Shown: piece after piece, positions 16,370-25,456 of the stretch
How positions within the stretch are numbered: the stretch's first letter is position 1
How the letters are laid out: every line of letters begins with the position of its first letter
NCBI RefSeq assembly: GCF_029278565.1
Contig: NZ_CP119559.1
Location: 2,418,001 to 2,482,000 of the forward strand
Reading direction: 5' to 3'
DNA: 64,000 bases
Source: Haloarcula halophila
Lineage (GTDB): Archaea; Halobacteriota; Halobacteria; Halobacteriales; Haloarculaceae
Notes under the pieces: model-generated
What the model was told of the DNA's origin: nothing
Database searches by the model: none
What the model saw: only the letters and a program-made list of their open reading frames with translations
Translations under genes and position numbers: made by a program

Positions 16370-17044
16370 CTATCCGTAGACCTGCCCGAGTGCCGCGAGC
16401 ACCCAGACGAGGACGTGCGCACCGGTGACCGGGACGAGCGTCCGGCGTCGCAGATACACCACGGTGAGCACCGCCGAGACGGCTGCGATCTGGAGGAGGT
16501 TCCCGAGCGGCCAGACCACGGCGTGGCCGACGGTGAACGCGCCCCACGTGATGCCGCCGGCGACGAGAGGGCTTCCCGTATACGCCAGCAGGCGCTCGAT
16601 GGGGTACCCCCGGAAGAGCACTTCCTCGACGATACCCGTCGTCACCGCGCTCGCGAGCGCCAGTCCGATCCCGACGCCAGCGGACATCGCGCCGGCACCA
16701 GACTCGACTGGCAAGCCGAGTGCAGCGACCAGTGGATCGGTCGCGACGAAGACGACGAGCGCGACCACTGCCGTTCCCAGCAGGTAGCCAACGTCGAGCC
16801 AGCCCGGCCGTCGACAGCCGATCTCGGCGAACGAGCGGCCGTTGTAGCCGACCGCGACGCCGACCACGAGCGCGACGACTAGCCACTGGAGCGCAATCTG
16901 TGCCAGCGGGGAAACCGAGAGCCCACCCGTCTCCGTCAGCAGTGCAAGCAGCGGGAGCCCGAACAGTGACAGCGCCAGGCAACAGATCGTCAGCGGCGGG
17001 ATCGCCCCGAGTCCAGGAGCCTCGACATGTGGCTGGTCTGTCAT
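16370..17044 (-). CDS. CPBP-family intramembrane metalloprotease
   Basis: 224 residues, with about six hydrophobic segments. The family signature is present: EEVLFRGY (Glu140-Glu141 and Arg145), a WGAFTVGHAVVW segment with His174, and a late His210 in GAHVLVW. CPBP/CAAX-type proteases cleave or bind prenylated or other membrane proteins; bacterial relatives confer bacteriocin immunity. Start at 17044 gives a short soluble N-terminus. It stands alone between the lipoprotein gene and a PIN fragment. Substrate unknown. Confidence 0.85.
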   Translation of the reverse strand: MTDQPHVEAPGLGAIPPLTICCLALSLFGLPLLALLTETGGLSVSPLAQIALQWLVVALVVGVAVGYNGRSFAEIGCRRPGWLDVGYLLGTAVVALVVFVATDPLVAALGLPVESGAGAMSAGVGIGLALASAVTTGIVEEVLFRGYPIERLLAYTGSPLVAGGITWGAFTVGHAVVWPLGNLLQIAAVSAVLTVVYLRRRTLVPVTGAHVLVWVLAALGQVYG

Positions 17045-17105
17045 CGACGCAGTCTACTAGTGGAACCCGGATAACGGTCGGAACAGCGTCTCGCGCCGTG
17101 AAACA

Positions 17106-17303
17106 CTACGGAGAGCTACCTGTGTCGTCGAAACCGCTGTCGGTCGTGATCAGGTAATCGGCGTCGTATTCCCGCGCGAGGGCACGGCCGAACGAACCGT
17201 ACAGGTCGTGATTTTTCGCAGTGCTGACCTCGTAGGCGTCCAGAACGGTGGTCCCGGTTGCACTGACGAGTCGCGCAGGACCACGGTGGAGCGTCGATTC
17301 CAC
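17106..17303 (-). pseudogene. PIN-domain fragment
   Basis: The minus frame encodes VLDAYEVSTAKNHDLYGSFG, RALAREYDADYLITTDSGFD and then a stop. The DADYLITTDSGF string resembles the last acidic motif of PIN nucleases. The N-terminal catalytic Asp region is absent and only about 65 codons remain. Likely a relic of a VapC-like gene. Confidence 0.4.
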
Positions 17304-17642
17304 ATTCGGGTGTGTTTGCTGGTGGCTCGAAGGCGGCTACAGTCGCTTTATCCAAGCCAGTTTCTGGGCCAGAAACTCACTCCCGACGTATATGATGTAG
17401 TCGTCCGTCTACCCAACTGCGGTGGTCACTCATCCCCCGACACTGTACCACCGTCCGTGGCTCGGTCCGCGGGGCACGTGGCCGGTACTCCCACCCCACC
17501 CCTCTCCCTGTCCCACGCTGTTTCCCGCGGACGCCCCCATCGGTCCGCTGACGCTGTGACCCTCCCATGTCGAGTCCCGACGGGTTCGAGACGGACCCTG
17601 CATTTATATCCAGTCCAGACAACCTTCCAACACAAACGACCG
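17304..17642. other. Gene-free stretch upstream of the 17643 lipoprotein
   Basis: No gene is supported here. It holds a perfect 9-bp inverted repeat AGTTTCTGG-G-CCAGAAACT at 17359-17377 and a TATA-like ATTTATATCC at about 17600, 38-43 bases before the lipoprotein start. Confidence 0.45.
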
Positions 17643-18866
17643 ATGCGCACACGCCCGAATACCGGTTCGGTACGGCTCCGGCGGCTCGCGCGGCTCTCGC
17701 TCGTCGTCGTCGTCCTCCTCGCGAGCGGTTGTAGTGCGATCGGGAGCGGTAGCCTGTCCGGGACAGCCGAGCAACTCCCGACCGAGCGCGAGGCGGCGGA
17801 CCGTTACGCGGAGTTGGAGACCATCAACGCGACGGTGACGACCGTCCAGGAGCGGGACAACGCAACGACAACGACCGTTTCGCGGAAACAGCAACGCCTC
17901 GACCCGTACGCGTATCACGACCGTGTGCTGTCGGTGAACGCGTCCGCCGACGCGAACCCGCCGCTGGTGGCCGAAGGCGGATTCGTCATCGCCAACGGAT
18001 CGACGCTGGTGTTCTACGACCCGGCAGCCGAGCGGCTCCATCGGGCGTCGATCGCATCGGACAACGACTCAGTGAAGCCCGACTACCCCGAACTCCTCGG
18101 CGCAGCCCGGAGCGGCCGGGCCGTCGGGAAGCCGACCGTGACGCCCGGGATCTCGCCGCTACCGGCCGTCCCGCGGACGGACGGCGAGCAGAACAGCTCG
18201 ACAGCCTACGGACAGGGGAACGTCACGGTCACGTACGCCGGGACCGAGACGGTCGACGGGCGGACTACCTACCGACTCGAGGTGACGCCCGCGTCCGACG
18301 CGATGGCGCTCGAATCACAGACGCTCTGGCTCGACCGGGAGTACGTGTTCCCGATCAAACGGCAGACTGTCTCGACGTACAACGGAAATACCTACGAATC
18401 CACCATCACGTACCGGAACGTGTCGTTCAATCCGACGATCGAACCGGAGACGTTCGAACTCCAGGCCGACGAGGTTCCGGACGACGCCGAGCGGGTACGC
18501 TCCAGCAGCTACGACTCCCGGGCCGCGTTGGCCAACGCCACCGAGTTGTCGATTCCCGATCCCACGGTCCCATCCGGGTTCGAGTTCGCGTCGGCGTCCC
18601 ATCGGACGACCGAGCCGGAGTTCGCTGTGCTCCAGTACGAACAGCCACGCGGTGACGGCCAGATCACTGTCTCTATCGTCGACGAGCCACGCACTGTTTC
18701 GAACGGGACGACCGTCCAGATCGGCCCCTACGAAGCCAGACAGACCCGGACCGACGACCGGACGAGCATCACCTGGAACGCAGACGGTGACCGGTATCAC
18801 GTGACAGGCCAGGTCGACAACGCCACGCTCCGCCGCGTCGCCCGCTCCGTGGCCGAGACGACCTGA
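17643..18866 (+). CDS. LolA-like outer-surface lipoprotein
   Basis: 407 residues from ATG at 17643. The N-terminus is a signal peptide with lipobox LASGC (Cys30), preceded by RLRRLARLSL, so it may use the Tat or Sec route and be lipid-anchored. The mature part alternates strands with Asn-rich possible glycosylation sites (NATVTT, NATTTT) and a FELQADEVPDDAE segment typical of LolA/DUF-type lipoprotein-sorting-like proteins of haloarchaea. A TATA-like element near 17600 precedes it. Its ligand and function are unknown; archaea lack the Lol outer membrane pathway, so the fold name does not give the role. Confidence 0.75.
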   Translation: MRTRPNTGSVRLRRLARLSLVVVVLLASGCSAIGSGSLSGTAEQLPTEREAADRYAELETINATVTTVQERDNATTTTVSRKQQRLDPYAYHDRVLSVNASADANPPLVAEGGFVIANGSTLVFYDPAAERLHRASIASDNDSVKPDYPELLGAARSGRAVGKPTVTPGISPLPAVPRTDGEQNSSTAYGQGNVTVTYAGTETVDGRTTYRLEVTPASDAMALESQTLWLDREYVFPIKRQTVSTYNGNTYESTITYRNVSFNPTIEPETFELQADEVPDDAERVRSSSYDSRAALANATELSIPDPTVPSGFEFASASHRTTEPEFAVLQYEQPRGDGQITVSIVDEPRTVSNGTTVQIGPYEARQTRTDDRTSITWNADGDRYHVTGQVDNATLRRVARSVAETT

Positions 18867-18974
18867 GTGCCCGCCCGGGTTCTGTCCTGGAAATCGACGG
18901 TGTGCCGTCGGGTCCGGCTACACGCACGAGCGTGAGACGACGGTCGACATCGCGGCAGTCTCGGCCGAGGACGA

Positions 18975-20543
18975 TCATCCCGAACTCCGGTTTTCCGGCA
19001 CCTGCTCGACGACGTACTCCTGACCGACCATCGGATCGAGCAGGCTGTCGATCGGAGCGCGGTCGTCCCGGAGGATCGGCACGTCTTCGGTGGGGGGTGG
19101 GTCCTGATAGCTGCCGACCTCGTCCGTGAGATCGATACCGATGTCGCGCTCGGCGTTACGCTGTCGGAGGTCGGCTTCGGAGAGTCGCTCGGTGTCTTTC
19201 GTCGCGACGAGTTCGATGTTCTGCACGACGGTCGACCCCGAGGCCGTCGAGAAACTGTAGACCTGGGGGTAGACCTCGTTCACGGTTCGATACTCCGAGC
19301 GGTAGAACTGCGAGGCGGGCCCGCTGGGTGCGGAGATGAGGTTCGAGACGAGGATGCCGTCCTCGGAGAGGCGGTCCCGGGTCAGTTGCATGAACTCCAC
19401 TGTCGTCAACTGGAAGGGGACCTTGTCCTTCTTGTAGGCGTCGAGGACGATGAGGTCGTAGGTGTGGTTCGTCTGGCGGAGGAACCGCCGGCCGTCGTCG
19501 GTGTGGATGTTCAATTGCTCCGATTCCTCGACGGCGAAGTACTCCTTGGCGACGCGGACGACGGTCGGATCGATCTCGACGACGTCGACGGTCGCGTCGT
19601 ACTCCGAGACGAACCGCTTGGGACCGCTGAACCCCCCGCCGCCGACGAACAGCACCCGATCGATGTCGTCGGGGTCCTCGGCCACGAGATACGGCAGGTG
19701 GAAGTACCGCGTGTACCTGAAGACGTGTCTGTCGGGGTCGTCGACGTCCATCGCGCTGTGGCGCTGGCCGTCGAGGTACAGCGTCCGCGTCCCGCCGAGT
19801 TCGGTCACCTCTAGCTCCTGGTACGGCGTCTGGGTCTGGTAGACGACCTGGCCGCCCGTCGAGACGCCGATCGCACCACTGGAGACCGCGGCGAGGAGGA
19901 GGACGCCGACGGCGACGGTCGAGTACACCGGCTCGCGTGGGGTCGAGGTGAGCACGAGTCCCGCGGCGGTCGCGACCAGCAGGGCACCGAAGACGAACCC
20001 GATGACTTCGATGCTAAACGACGGGATCAGTAGGAACGTCGTCCCGAACGCGCCGATGATACTGCCGATCGTGCCGACGGCGTACACCTGGCCGGACGCC
20101 TCGCCGACCCCTTCGGTCTCCGAGAGCTGTGCCGCGTACGGACTGATGAACCCGAGCAGATACGTCGGCGGCCCGAACAGTAGGGTGATCGCCGGAAGCG
20201 AGGCGAACCGACTGGGCAGCGGGAACGACCCGCCCAGCGAGAGCAGGAGGTCGCTCGCGAAGATCACCAGCGCGACGTAGGCGGCCGTCCAGAGGAGTAG
20301 TCGGGCGAGTCGCGGTCGACTGGCGCGCTCGGCGGCCCGCTTGCCGCCGTAGTGATAACCCAGGCTCAACGCCGCGAGGAAGACGCCGATGATACTCCCC
20401 CAGGTGTAGATGCTGCTGCCGAACTGCGGGGCGACGATCCGGCCGGCGAGGATCTCCAGCCCCATACTCGCCACCCCGGAGACGAACACCGCGACTCCGG
20501 GGCCGGTGAACCGCCCGTCCGTCAGTTCTCCGACCCAACCCAT
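18975..20543 (-). CDS. Membrane-fused spermidine-synthase-like protein
   Basis: 522 residues from ATG at 20543. About seven hydrophobic segments fill residues 10-230 (e.g. LLFGPPTYLLGFISPYAAQL). A soluble SAM-binding domain follows, with VLFVGGGGFSGPKR (motif I), VDVVEIDPTV and LIVLDAYKK, the pattern of aminopropyltransferases. The fusion matches membrane-bound spermidine/spermine synthase-like proteins found in many bacteria and haloarchaea. The aminopropyl donor-binding residues cannot be judged from the sequence alone, so true polyamine synthesis is uncertain. Confidence 0.85.
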   Translation of the reverse strand: MGWVGELTDGRFTGPGVAVFVSGVASMGLEILAGRIVAPQFGSSIYTWGSIIGVFLAALSLGYHYGGKRAAERASRPRLARLLLWTAAYVALVIFASDLLLSLGGSFPLPSRFASLPAITLLFGPPTYLLGFISPYAAQLSETEGVGEASGQVYAVGTIGSIIGAFGTTFLLIPSFSIEVIGFVFGALLVATAAGLVLTSTPREPVYSTVAVGVLLLAAVSSGAIGVSTGGQVVYQTQTPYQELEVTELGGTRTLYLDGQRHSAMDVDDPDRHVFRYTRYFHLPYLVAEDPDDIDRVLFVGGGGFSGPKRFVSEYDATVDVVEIDPTVVRVAKEYFAVEESEQLNIHTDDGRRFLRQTNHTYDLIVLDAYKKDKVPFQLTTVEFMQLTRDRLSEDGILVSNLISAPSGPASQFYRSEYRTVNEVYPQVYSFSTASGSTVVQNIELVATKDTERLSEADLRQRNAERDIGIDLTDEVGSYQDPPPTEDVPILRDDRAPIDSLLDPMVGQEYVVEQVPENRSSG

Positions 20544-20917
20544 ATCTACCCGTCGTTAGGTCTCGGTCCGTAAGTAATGACGGCCGGGCAGGTGGGCCGA
20601 TGTACTCCCGCCCGCTGTGGTATTTATCCGGGCGAAAGCTCTCAGGGCGATCGACAGTTCTCGATTCCTCGGTATGTCAGAATTCTCCCCCTCTTCTCGG
20701 TCGAAAATCCTGATATCAATACGCTTCTAGCTGTATCATGAATATATTTGAGATATATCGAACCATATTCCGGATATTCAGTAACAAAAGGGGTAAAAAG
20801 AGATACTATGGGAGAATCTGGTAGTGTCTGCGAACTCTCGTCACGATAGCCAATACGCGACGATCTCGTCTCGTTCGGTAGTCGATCCCCGATACCGCAG
20901 TCGGCCACGACTCGGGA
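20544..20917. other. Gene-free stretch with AT-rich core
   Basis: An AT-rich core (about 20690-20815) separates the spermidine-synthase-like gene from a zinc-ribbon gene. An 88-codon minus frame here has poor composition and is not accepted. TATA-like sequences near 20620 could serve the minus-strand gene at 20543. Confidence 0.4.
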
Positions 20918-21025
20918 TCAGTCCGCTCCTTTCGGCGCGTGGTAGCCGCAGTGTTCACAGACGACGGCCGGTATGTAGTACTCTGTCTGGACGCTCATGC
21001 TGGTGTTGCAGTCGGGACACCGCAT
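20918..21025 (-). CDS. 35-residue zinc-ribbon microprotein
   Basis: The minus strand from ATG at 21025 encodes MRCPDCNTSMSVQTEYYIPA followed by VVCEHCGYHAPKGAD and a TGA at 20918-20920. Two CxxC knuckles (CPDC, CEHC) 19 residues apart form a classic zinc ribbon. A TATA-like AT stretch (about 21048-21060) lies 25-30 bases upstream of the ATG, as expected for a leaderless transcript. Small zinc-finger proteins are common and functionally important in haloarchaea. No partner gene is evident; function unknown. Confidence 0.75.
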   Translation of the reverse strand: MRCPDCNTSMSVQTEYYIPAVVCEHCGYHAPKGAD

Positions 21026-21218
21026 CGTATACCGATAAAGTTCGACAATACATATATATTTATACGACAGATGTCGAACCACTCGGGTGACGACGCCCGC
21101 CGGGACCGGAGAGGTGTCCCGCCATCGGTAGCAACCGATCCCCGCAGTGAGACGGCGGCCTCGGCGAGAACTGTCTCGACCGTAACTATTCTATATCTCG
21201 ATCACCCGATCCTAGGCG

Positions 21219-22667
21219 ATGGCGGAAACGCACAATTACGTTAGCGGAGAGTGGATCGAATCCGAGAGCGGGGAGACCGCTCAGAGTCGCAACCCTGCTG
21301 ACCCGAGTGAAGTCGTCGGCACGGTGCAGTCCTCGACGGCGGCGGATACCCGACGTGCGATCGCCGCCGCGGACGAAGCGGCCGAGGAGTGGGGTGCCAC
21401 ACCGGGGCCGGAACGGGGCGCGATCCTCCGGGAGACGGGGACGATCCTCGCCGACAGGAAAGCGTCGATCGTCGAGACGCTCGTCCGCGAGGAGGGGAAA
21501 ACGCGGTCCGAGGCCGGTGGCGAGGTCCAGCGTGCCATCGACATCTTCCACTACTACGCCGGCAAAGCCAGCGATATCGGCGGTGAGGGCAAGGAAAGCA
21601 GTGCTCGGGACGCGACGCTGTCGGTCCGGCAGGAACCCGTCGGTGTCGTCGCGGCGATCACCCCCTGGAACTACCCCATCGCGATCCCGGCCTGGAAGGT
21701 CGCGCCGGCGCTGGCGGCGGGTAACACGGTCGTTCTCAAACCGGCGACCGTGGCGGGAGTCACGGGTGCGAAACTCGTCGAGGCGCTCGACGACGCGGGG
21801 CTCCCGGACGGCGTCCTCAATTTCGTCACGGGATCCGGAAGCGTCGTCGGTTCGGTACTCACCACCGACGAGCGCGTCGACGCCGTCTCGTTCACCGGTT
21901 CGGAATCGGTCGGCGACACGGTCTATCAGGCGGCCGCCGAAGACCAGAAGCGCGTCCAACTGGAGATGGGTGGGAAGAACCCCACGGTGGTGGCGGCCGA
22001 CGCGGATATCGACGAGGCCGTCGACATCGTGGGGAGCGGGGCGTTCGGTGTGACGGGCCAGGCCTGTACCGCCTGCTCGCGTGCCGTCGTCCACGAGTCC
22101 GTCTACGAGGACTTCGTCGCGGGTATCGCCGAGTATGCCGACGCGCTCGATATCGGGGCCGGCATGACCGACCCGGACATGGGACCCCAGGTCACCCAGT
22201 CCGAACTCGACGGGACCCTGGAGTACATCGACATCGCACAGTCGGAGGGTGCCCGTCTGGTCACCGGCGGGGGACGCCCGACGGGGGAGCCATACGAGGA
22301 CGGCTACTTCGTGGAGCCCACGGTGTTCGCCGACGTAGACCCGGACATGCGGATCGCACAGGAGGAAGTGTTCGGCCCGGTGCTTTCCGTCATCCCGGTC
22401 GACGGCTTCGAGTCGGCGTTGGACGTCGCCAACGGCGTCGAACAGGGGCTGTCGGCGAGTATCGTCACCGACGACCTGCGGAAAGCCCACCGGTTCGTCG
22501 ACGAGGCCGAAGCCGGCGTCGTGAAGACAAACGAGAAGACGACCGGGCTCGAACTCCACGTCCCCTTCGGCGGGATGAAAGCCTCTTCCAGCGAGACCTA
22601 CCGCGAGCAGGGCGACGCGGGACTCGATTTCTACACCCTCAGCAAGACCGTCTATCTCAACTACTGA
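21219..22667 (+). CDS. xacF: Alpha-ketoglutarate semialdehyde dehydrogenase (XacF-like)
   Basis: 482 residues, an aldehyde dehydrogenase with catalytic Cys283 in GQACTACSR, Glu249 in LEMGGKNP, and ITPWNYP and FTGSESVG cofactor-site motifs. Sequence pattern and neighbours point to 2,5-dioxovalerate (alpha-ketoglutarate semialdehyde) dehydrogenase, the last step of oxidative pentose degradation, producing alpha-ketoglutarate with NAD(P)H. In Haloferax volcanii this is XacF. Here it is the first gene of the cluster, followed after 488 bases by the FAH-family gene. The family is certain; substrate is inferred from context. Confidence 0.85.
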   Translation: MAETHNYVSGEWIESESGETAQSRNPADPSEVVGTVQSSTAADTRRAIAAADEAAEEWGATPGPERGAILRETGTILADRKASIVETLVREEGKTRSEAGGEVQRAIDIFHYYAGKASDIGGEGKESSARDATLSVRQEPVGVVAAITPWNYPIAIPAWKVAPALAAGNTVVLKPATVAGVTGAKLVEALDDAGLPDGVLNFVTGSGSVVGSVLTTDERVDAVSFTGSESVGDTVYQAAAEDQKRVQLEMGGKNPTVVAADADIDEAVDIVGSGAFGVTGQACTACSRAVVHESVYEDFVAGIAEYADALDIGAGMTDPDMGPQVTQSELDGTLEYIDIAQSEGARLVTGGGRPTGEPYEDGYFVEPTVFADVDPDMRIAQEEVFGPVLSVIPVDGFESALDVANGVEQGLSASIVTDDLRKAHRFVDEAEAGVVKTNEKTTGLELHVPFGGMKASSSETYREQGDAGLDFYTLSKTVYLNY

Positions 22668-23155
22668 GTGTCGTCCGCGGCTGAGTCGGCCCACTATCGG
22701 CGACCGTTCTCGACTGGACCCCGTCCCCGAAGCCCCGGGGCTCTCGATCGAGACCGTCCCGTATCACGCTCGGGTCCGCACACGTCGCGTGATGACCGTT
22801 CGGCCGCCCGATATCGTCGACCATCTGTTCACGAAGGTCCACTCCCCCGATGCTATGCTCGCAACTCTGTTCACCACTGTGGAACAACGGTGTGTGATTA
22901 CGGGAGATGACAGTCAGAAATTCAACCTTAACGACAGATTCCTGAGAGTGTCGGTACGGTCCCGCTCACGATTGGAGACCCATGTTAACAGCTTTCACGA
23001 CTTTTTCGAACTAACGCGGGTACACCCGTTATTCCCTCTGTTTGACCATTTGGAACAGAACGGCGAGATAGTCCAATACGTACGGGCCAGTCGGAGATCG
23101 GGCGTTACAGCCGCCAGCACCACATTTTATTATCGAGGCCGGATAGACTTCTGGC
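22668..23155. other. Intergenic region with 12-bp palindrome
   Basis: No gene is supported in this 488-base gap. AGCCCCGGGGCT at 22731-22742 is a perfect 12-bp palindrome 64 bases after the dehydrogenase stop and could act in termination. The right end contains a TATA-like TTTTATTATCG about 25-30 bases before the next start. A longer frame crossing into the next gene in the wrong phase was rejected. Confidence 0.45.
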
Positions 23156-24019
23156 ATGAGGTATCACCAGCTACGCGACGGAGCGGGGAGCCGACTGGCC
23201 GTCTCCAGCGACGATGGCGTCTACGATCTGACAACGGCGAAACCACGGTTGTCCTCGTTTCGGGCCCTGCTACGGGCGGCGAGTATCGCGGACGAATCCC
23301 CGGACGCCATCGCGTCCCGGCACCTCGATGCCGCGACGGAACTGTCCCCGGCCCACGTCGAGCAACGGCGCCGGATACCGATCGACGTCGACGAGGTGTG
23401 GGCGGCGGGCGTGACGTACCGGATCAGCGAGGAGGCCCGGCGGGAGGAGAGCTCCATGCCGGACATGTACGTCGACGTCTACGACGCCGACAGACCGGAG
23501 ATCTTCTTCAAGTCCACCCCCAACCGGACGGTCGGACCGGACGAGGACGTCGGGATCAGGGGCGACTCGAAGTGGGACGTCCCGGAGCCCGAACTCGGCA
23601 TCGTTCTCTACGAGGGTGATATCGTCGGCTACACCGTCGGCAACGACATGAGTAGTCGCTCTATCGAGGGCGAAAACCCGCTGTATCTCCCGCAGGCGAA
23701 GGTCTACGACCGGTGTTGTTCGCTGGGACCGTGCGTGGCGACCGACATCGACGATCCGCACGCGCTCACCCTCACGATGGCGATCTCCCGCGACGGCGAC
23801 CGTATCTACAGCGGCGAGACGGGGACCCAGGAGATGGTCCGTAGTTGCGAAGAACTCGTCTCGTACTTCCGGGACCACAACGCCGTCCCCGAAGTGGCCG
23901 TGTTGCTCACCGGCACGTCGCTCGTCCCCGAAGACGGGTTCACGCTCCAGGACGGGGATCGCGTCGAGATCGAGATCGAGGGTATCGGACGGCTTCAAAA
24001 CACTGTCACGACGGTTTGA
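23156..24019 (+). CDS. xacE: FAH-family 2-keto-3-deoxy sugar acid dehydratase/hydrolase (XacE-like)
   Basis: 287 residues from ATG at 23156, with a TATA-like element 25-30 bases upstream. The fumarylacetoacetate-hydrolase fold is shown by ELGIVLYEGDIVGYTVGNDM, SSRSIEGENPLYLPQAK and a VLLTGTSLVPEDGF tail; the metal-binding Glu/Asp residues are in the first of these. In Haloferax the family member XacE dehydrates 2-keto-3-deoxyxylonate to alpha-ketoglutarate semialdehyde. FAH enzymes also hydrolyse 2,4-diketo-3-deoxy acids in the L-rhamnose/L-fucose route, which is the main alternative. Context (KGSA dehydrogenase, XacA-like enzyme) favours the pentose route. Confidence 0.8.
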   Translation: MRYHQLRDGAGSRLAVSSDDGVYDLTTAKPRLSSFRALLRAASIADESPDAIASRHLDAATELSPAHVEQRRRIPIDVDEVWAAGVTYRISEEARREESSMPDMYVDVYDADRPEIFFKSTPNRTVGPDEDVGIRGDSKWDVPEPELGIVLYEGDIVGYTVGNDMSSRSIEGENPLYLPQAKVYDRCCSLGPCVATDIDDPHALTLTMAISRDGDRIYSGETGTQEMVRSCEELVSYFRDHNAVPEVAVLLTGTSLVPEDGFTLQDGDRVEIEIEGIGRLQNTVTTV

Positions 24020-24147
24020 ACCGCAGTGGCGGGCGCGACGCCCGACCACCAGTCGCGTCTCCCCGCACCGAGCACGTCGCCACTGGCTGGGTCCGGGGGG
24101 CACTCTCGAAAGTATTTTCAAGGTCGATGCGAATTCGTCAGTGACGC

Positions 24148-25383
24148 ATGAACTACGGAGACCTGCGAGACCCTAACGCGGAGTATACCATGCGCGACCT
24201 CTCGGCCGAGACGATGGGACTCACCGAATCCCGCGGCGCTGGTCGCGACGTCGAGATCACCGACGTACAGACGGTCATCGTCGACGGGAACTACCCGTGG
24301 ACGCTGGTCCGACTCTACACCGACGCCGGCGTCGTCGGTAACGGCGAAGCCTACTGGGGCGGTGCGCTCCCGGAGATCATCGACCGTCTCCGGCCGTTCA
24401 TCGTCGGCGAGAACCCGCTGGATATCGATCGGCTCTACGAGCACATGGTCCAGAAGATGTCCGGCGAGGGGTCCATCGGCGGGAAGGACATCGCGGCCAT
24501 CTCCGGGATCGAACTGGCGCTCCACGACGCGGCCGGCAAGATCCTCGACGTACCCGCCTACCAGCTACTGGGCGGGAAGTACCGCGACCGGGTCCGGACC
24601 TACTGTGACTGTCACACCGAGGACGAGGCCGACCCCGAAGCCTGTGCCGACGAGGCCGAGCGCGTGGTCGAGGAACTCGGCTACGACGCGTTGAAATTCG
24701 ATCTGGACGTGCCCTCCGGCCACGAGAAGGACCGGGCGAACCGTCACCTCCGCCAGCCCGAGATCGAGCACAAGGCCGAGATCGTCAGACGCGTCACCGA
24801 ACGGGTCGGCGACGAGGCCGACGCCGCCTTCGACTGTCACTGGGCGTTCGCCAGCGGGAGCGCGAAACGCCTCGCCCGGGAACTCGAACAGTACGACGTC
24901 TGGTGGCTCGAAGACCCCGTTCCGCCGGAGAATCACGACGTCCAGCGCGAGGTGACACAATCGACCGGCACGCCGATCGCGGTCGGCGAGAACGTCTACC
25001 GGACACACGGCCAGCGCCGCCTGCTCACCGAGCAGGCCGTCGACATCGTCGCCCCGGACGTTCCGAAGGTCGGCGGGATGCGTGAGACCATGAAGATCGC
25101 CACGCTCGCCGACATGTTCTACATCCCGGTGGCGATGCACAACGTCTCCTCGCCCATCGGGACGATGGCGTCCGCACACGTCGGGGCGGCCATCCCGAAC
25201 TCGCTGGCCGTCGAGTACCACTCCTACGAACTCGGCTGGTGGGAGGACCTCGTCGAGGAAGACGACCTCATCGAGGACGGCTACATGGCGATCCCCGAGA
25301 AACCCGGGTTGGGACTGACGCTGGATCTCGATGCCGTCGAGACCCACCTCGCAGCGGGTCAGGAACTGTTCGACGAGGCCTGA
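24148..25383 (+). CDS. xacD: Sugar-acid dehydratase, enolase superfamily (XacD-like)
   Basis: 411 residues. The enolase/mandelate-racemase layout is clear: an N-terminal capping domain, then a barrel with ALKFDLDVPSG, DCHWAFASGSAKRLARELEQ, WWLEDPVPPEN and GENVYRTHGQR motifs that supply the metal-binding Asp/Glu/Glu triad, and a late MHNVSSPIG segment. In the Haloferax Xac pathway XacD dehydrates xylonate or arabinonate to the 2-keto-3-deoxy acid. The gene lies 128 bases after the FAH gene, with its own TATA-like stretch. Exact substrate (xylonate, arabinonate, or a hexonate) cannot be told from sequence. Confidence 0.82.
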   Translation: MNYGDLRDPNAEYTMRDLSAETMGLTESRGAGRDVEITDVQTVIVDGNYPWTLVRLYTDAGVVGNGEAYWGGALPEIIDRLRPFIVGENPLDIDRLYEHMVQKMSGEGSIGGKDIAAISGIELALHDAAGKILDVPAYQLLGGKYRDRVRTYCDCHTEDEADPEACADEAERVVEELGYDALKFDLDVPSGHEKDRANRHLRQPEIEHKAEIVRRVTERVGDEADAAFDCHWAFASGSAKRLARELEQYDVWWLEDPVPPENHDVQREVTQSTGTPIAVGENVYRTHGQRRLLTEQAVDIVAPDVPKVGGMRETMKIATLADMFYIPVAMHNVSSPIGTMASAHVGAAIPNSLAVEYHSYELGWWEDLVEEDDLIEDGYMAIPEKPGLGLTLDLDAVETHLAAGQELFDEA

Positions 25384-25456
25384 CCGCGTCTTTCCGGTTC
25401 CTCGTACCTTCGACCACCGATAAATTTAACAGATAGTGCTCACACCTCGATACTGT

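Noticed and set aside
20642-20908. 88-codon minus-strand frame in an AT-rich gap
   Set aside because: Composition is irregular and no start signal or motif is seen; the adjacent zinc-ribbon gene explains the transcribed strand better.
22789-23619. 276-codon frame joining the intergenic region to the FAH gene in another phase
   Set aside because: The latter half is Arg/Gly-rich out-of-phase translation of the FAH gene, and the first half lacks any domain.
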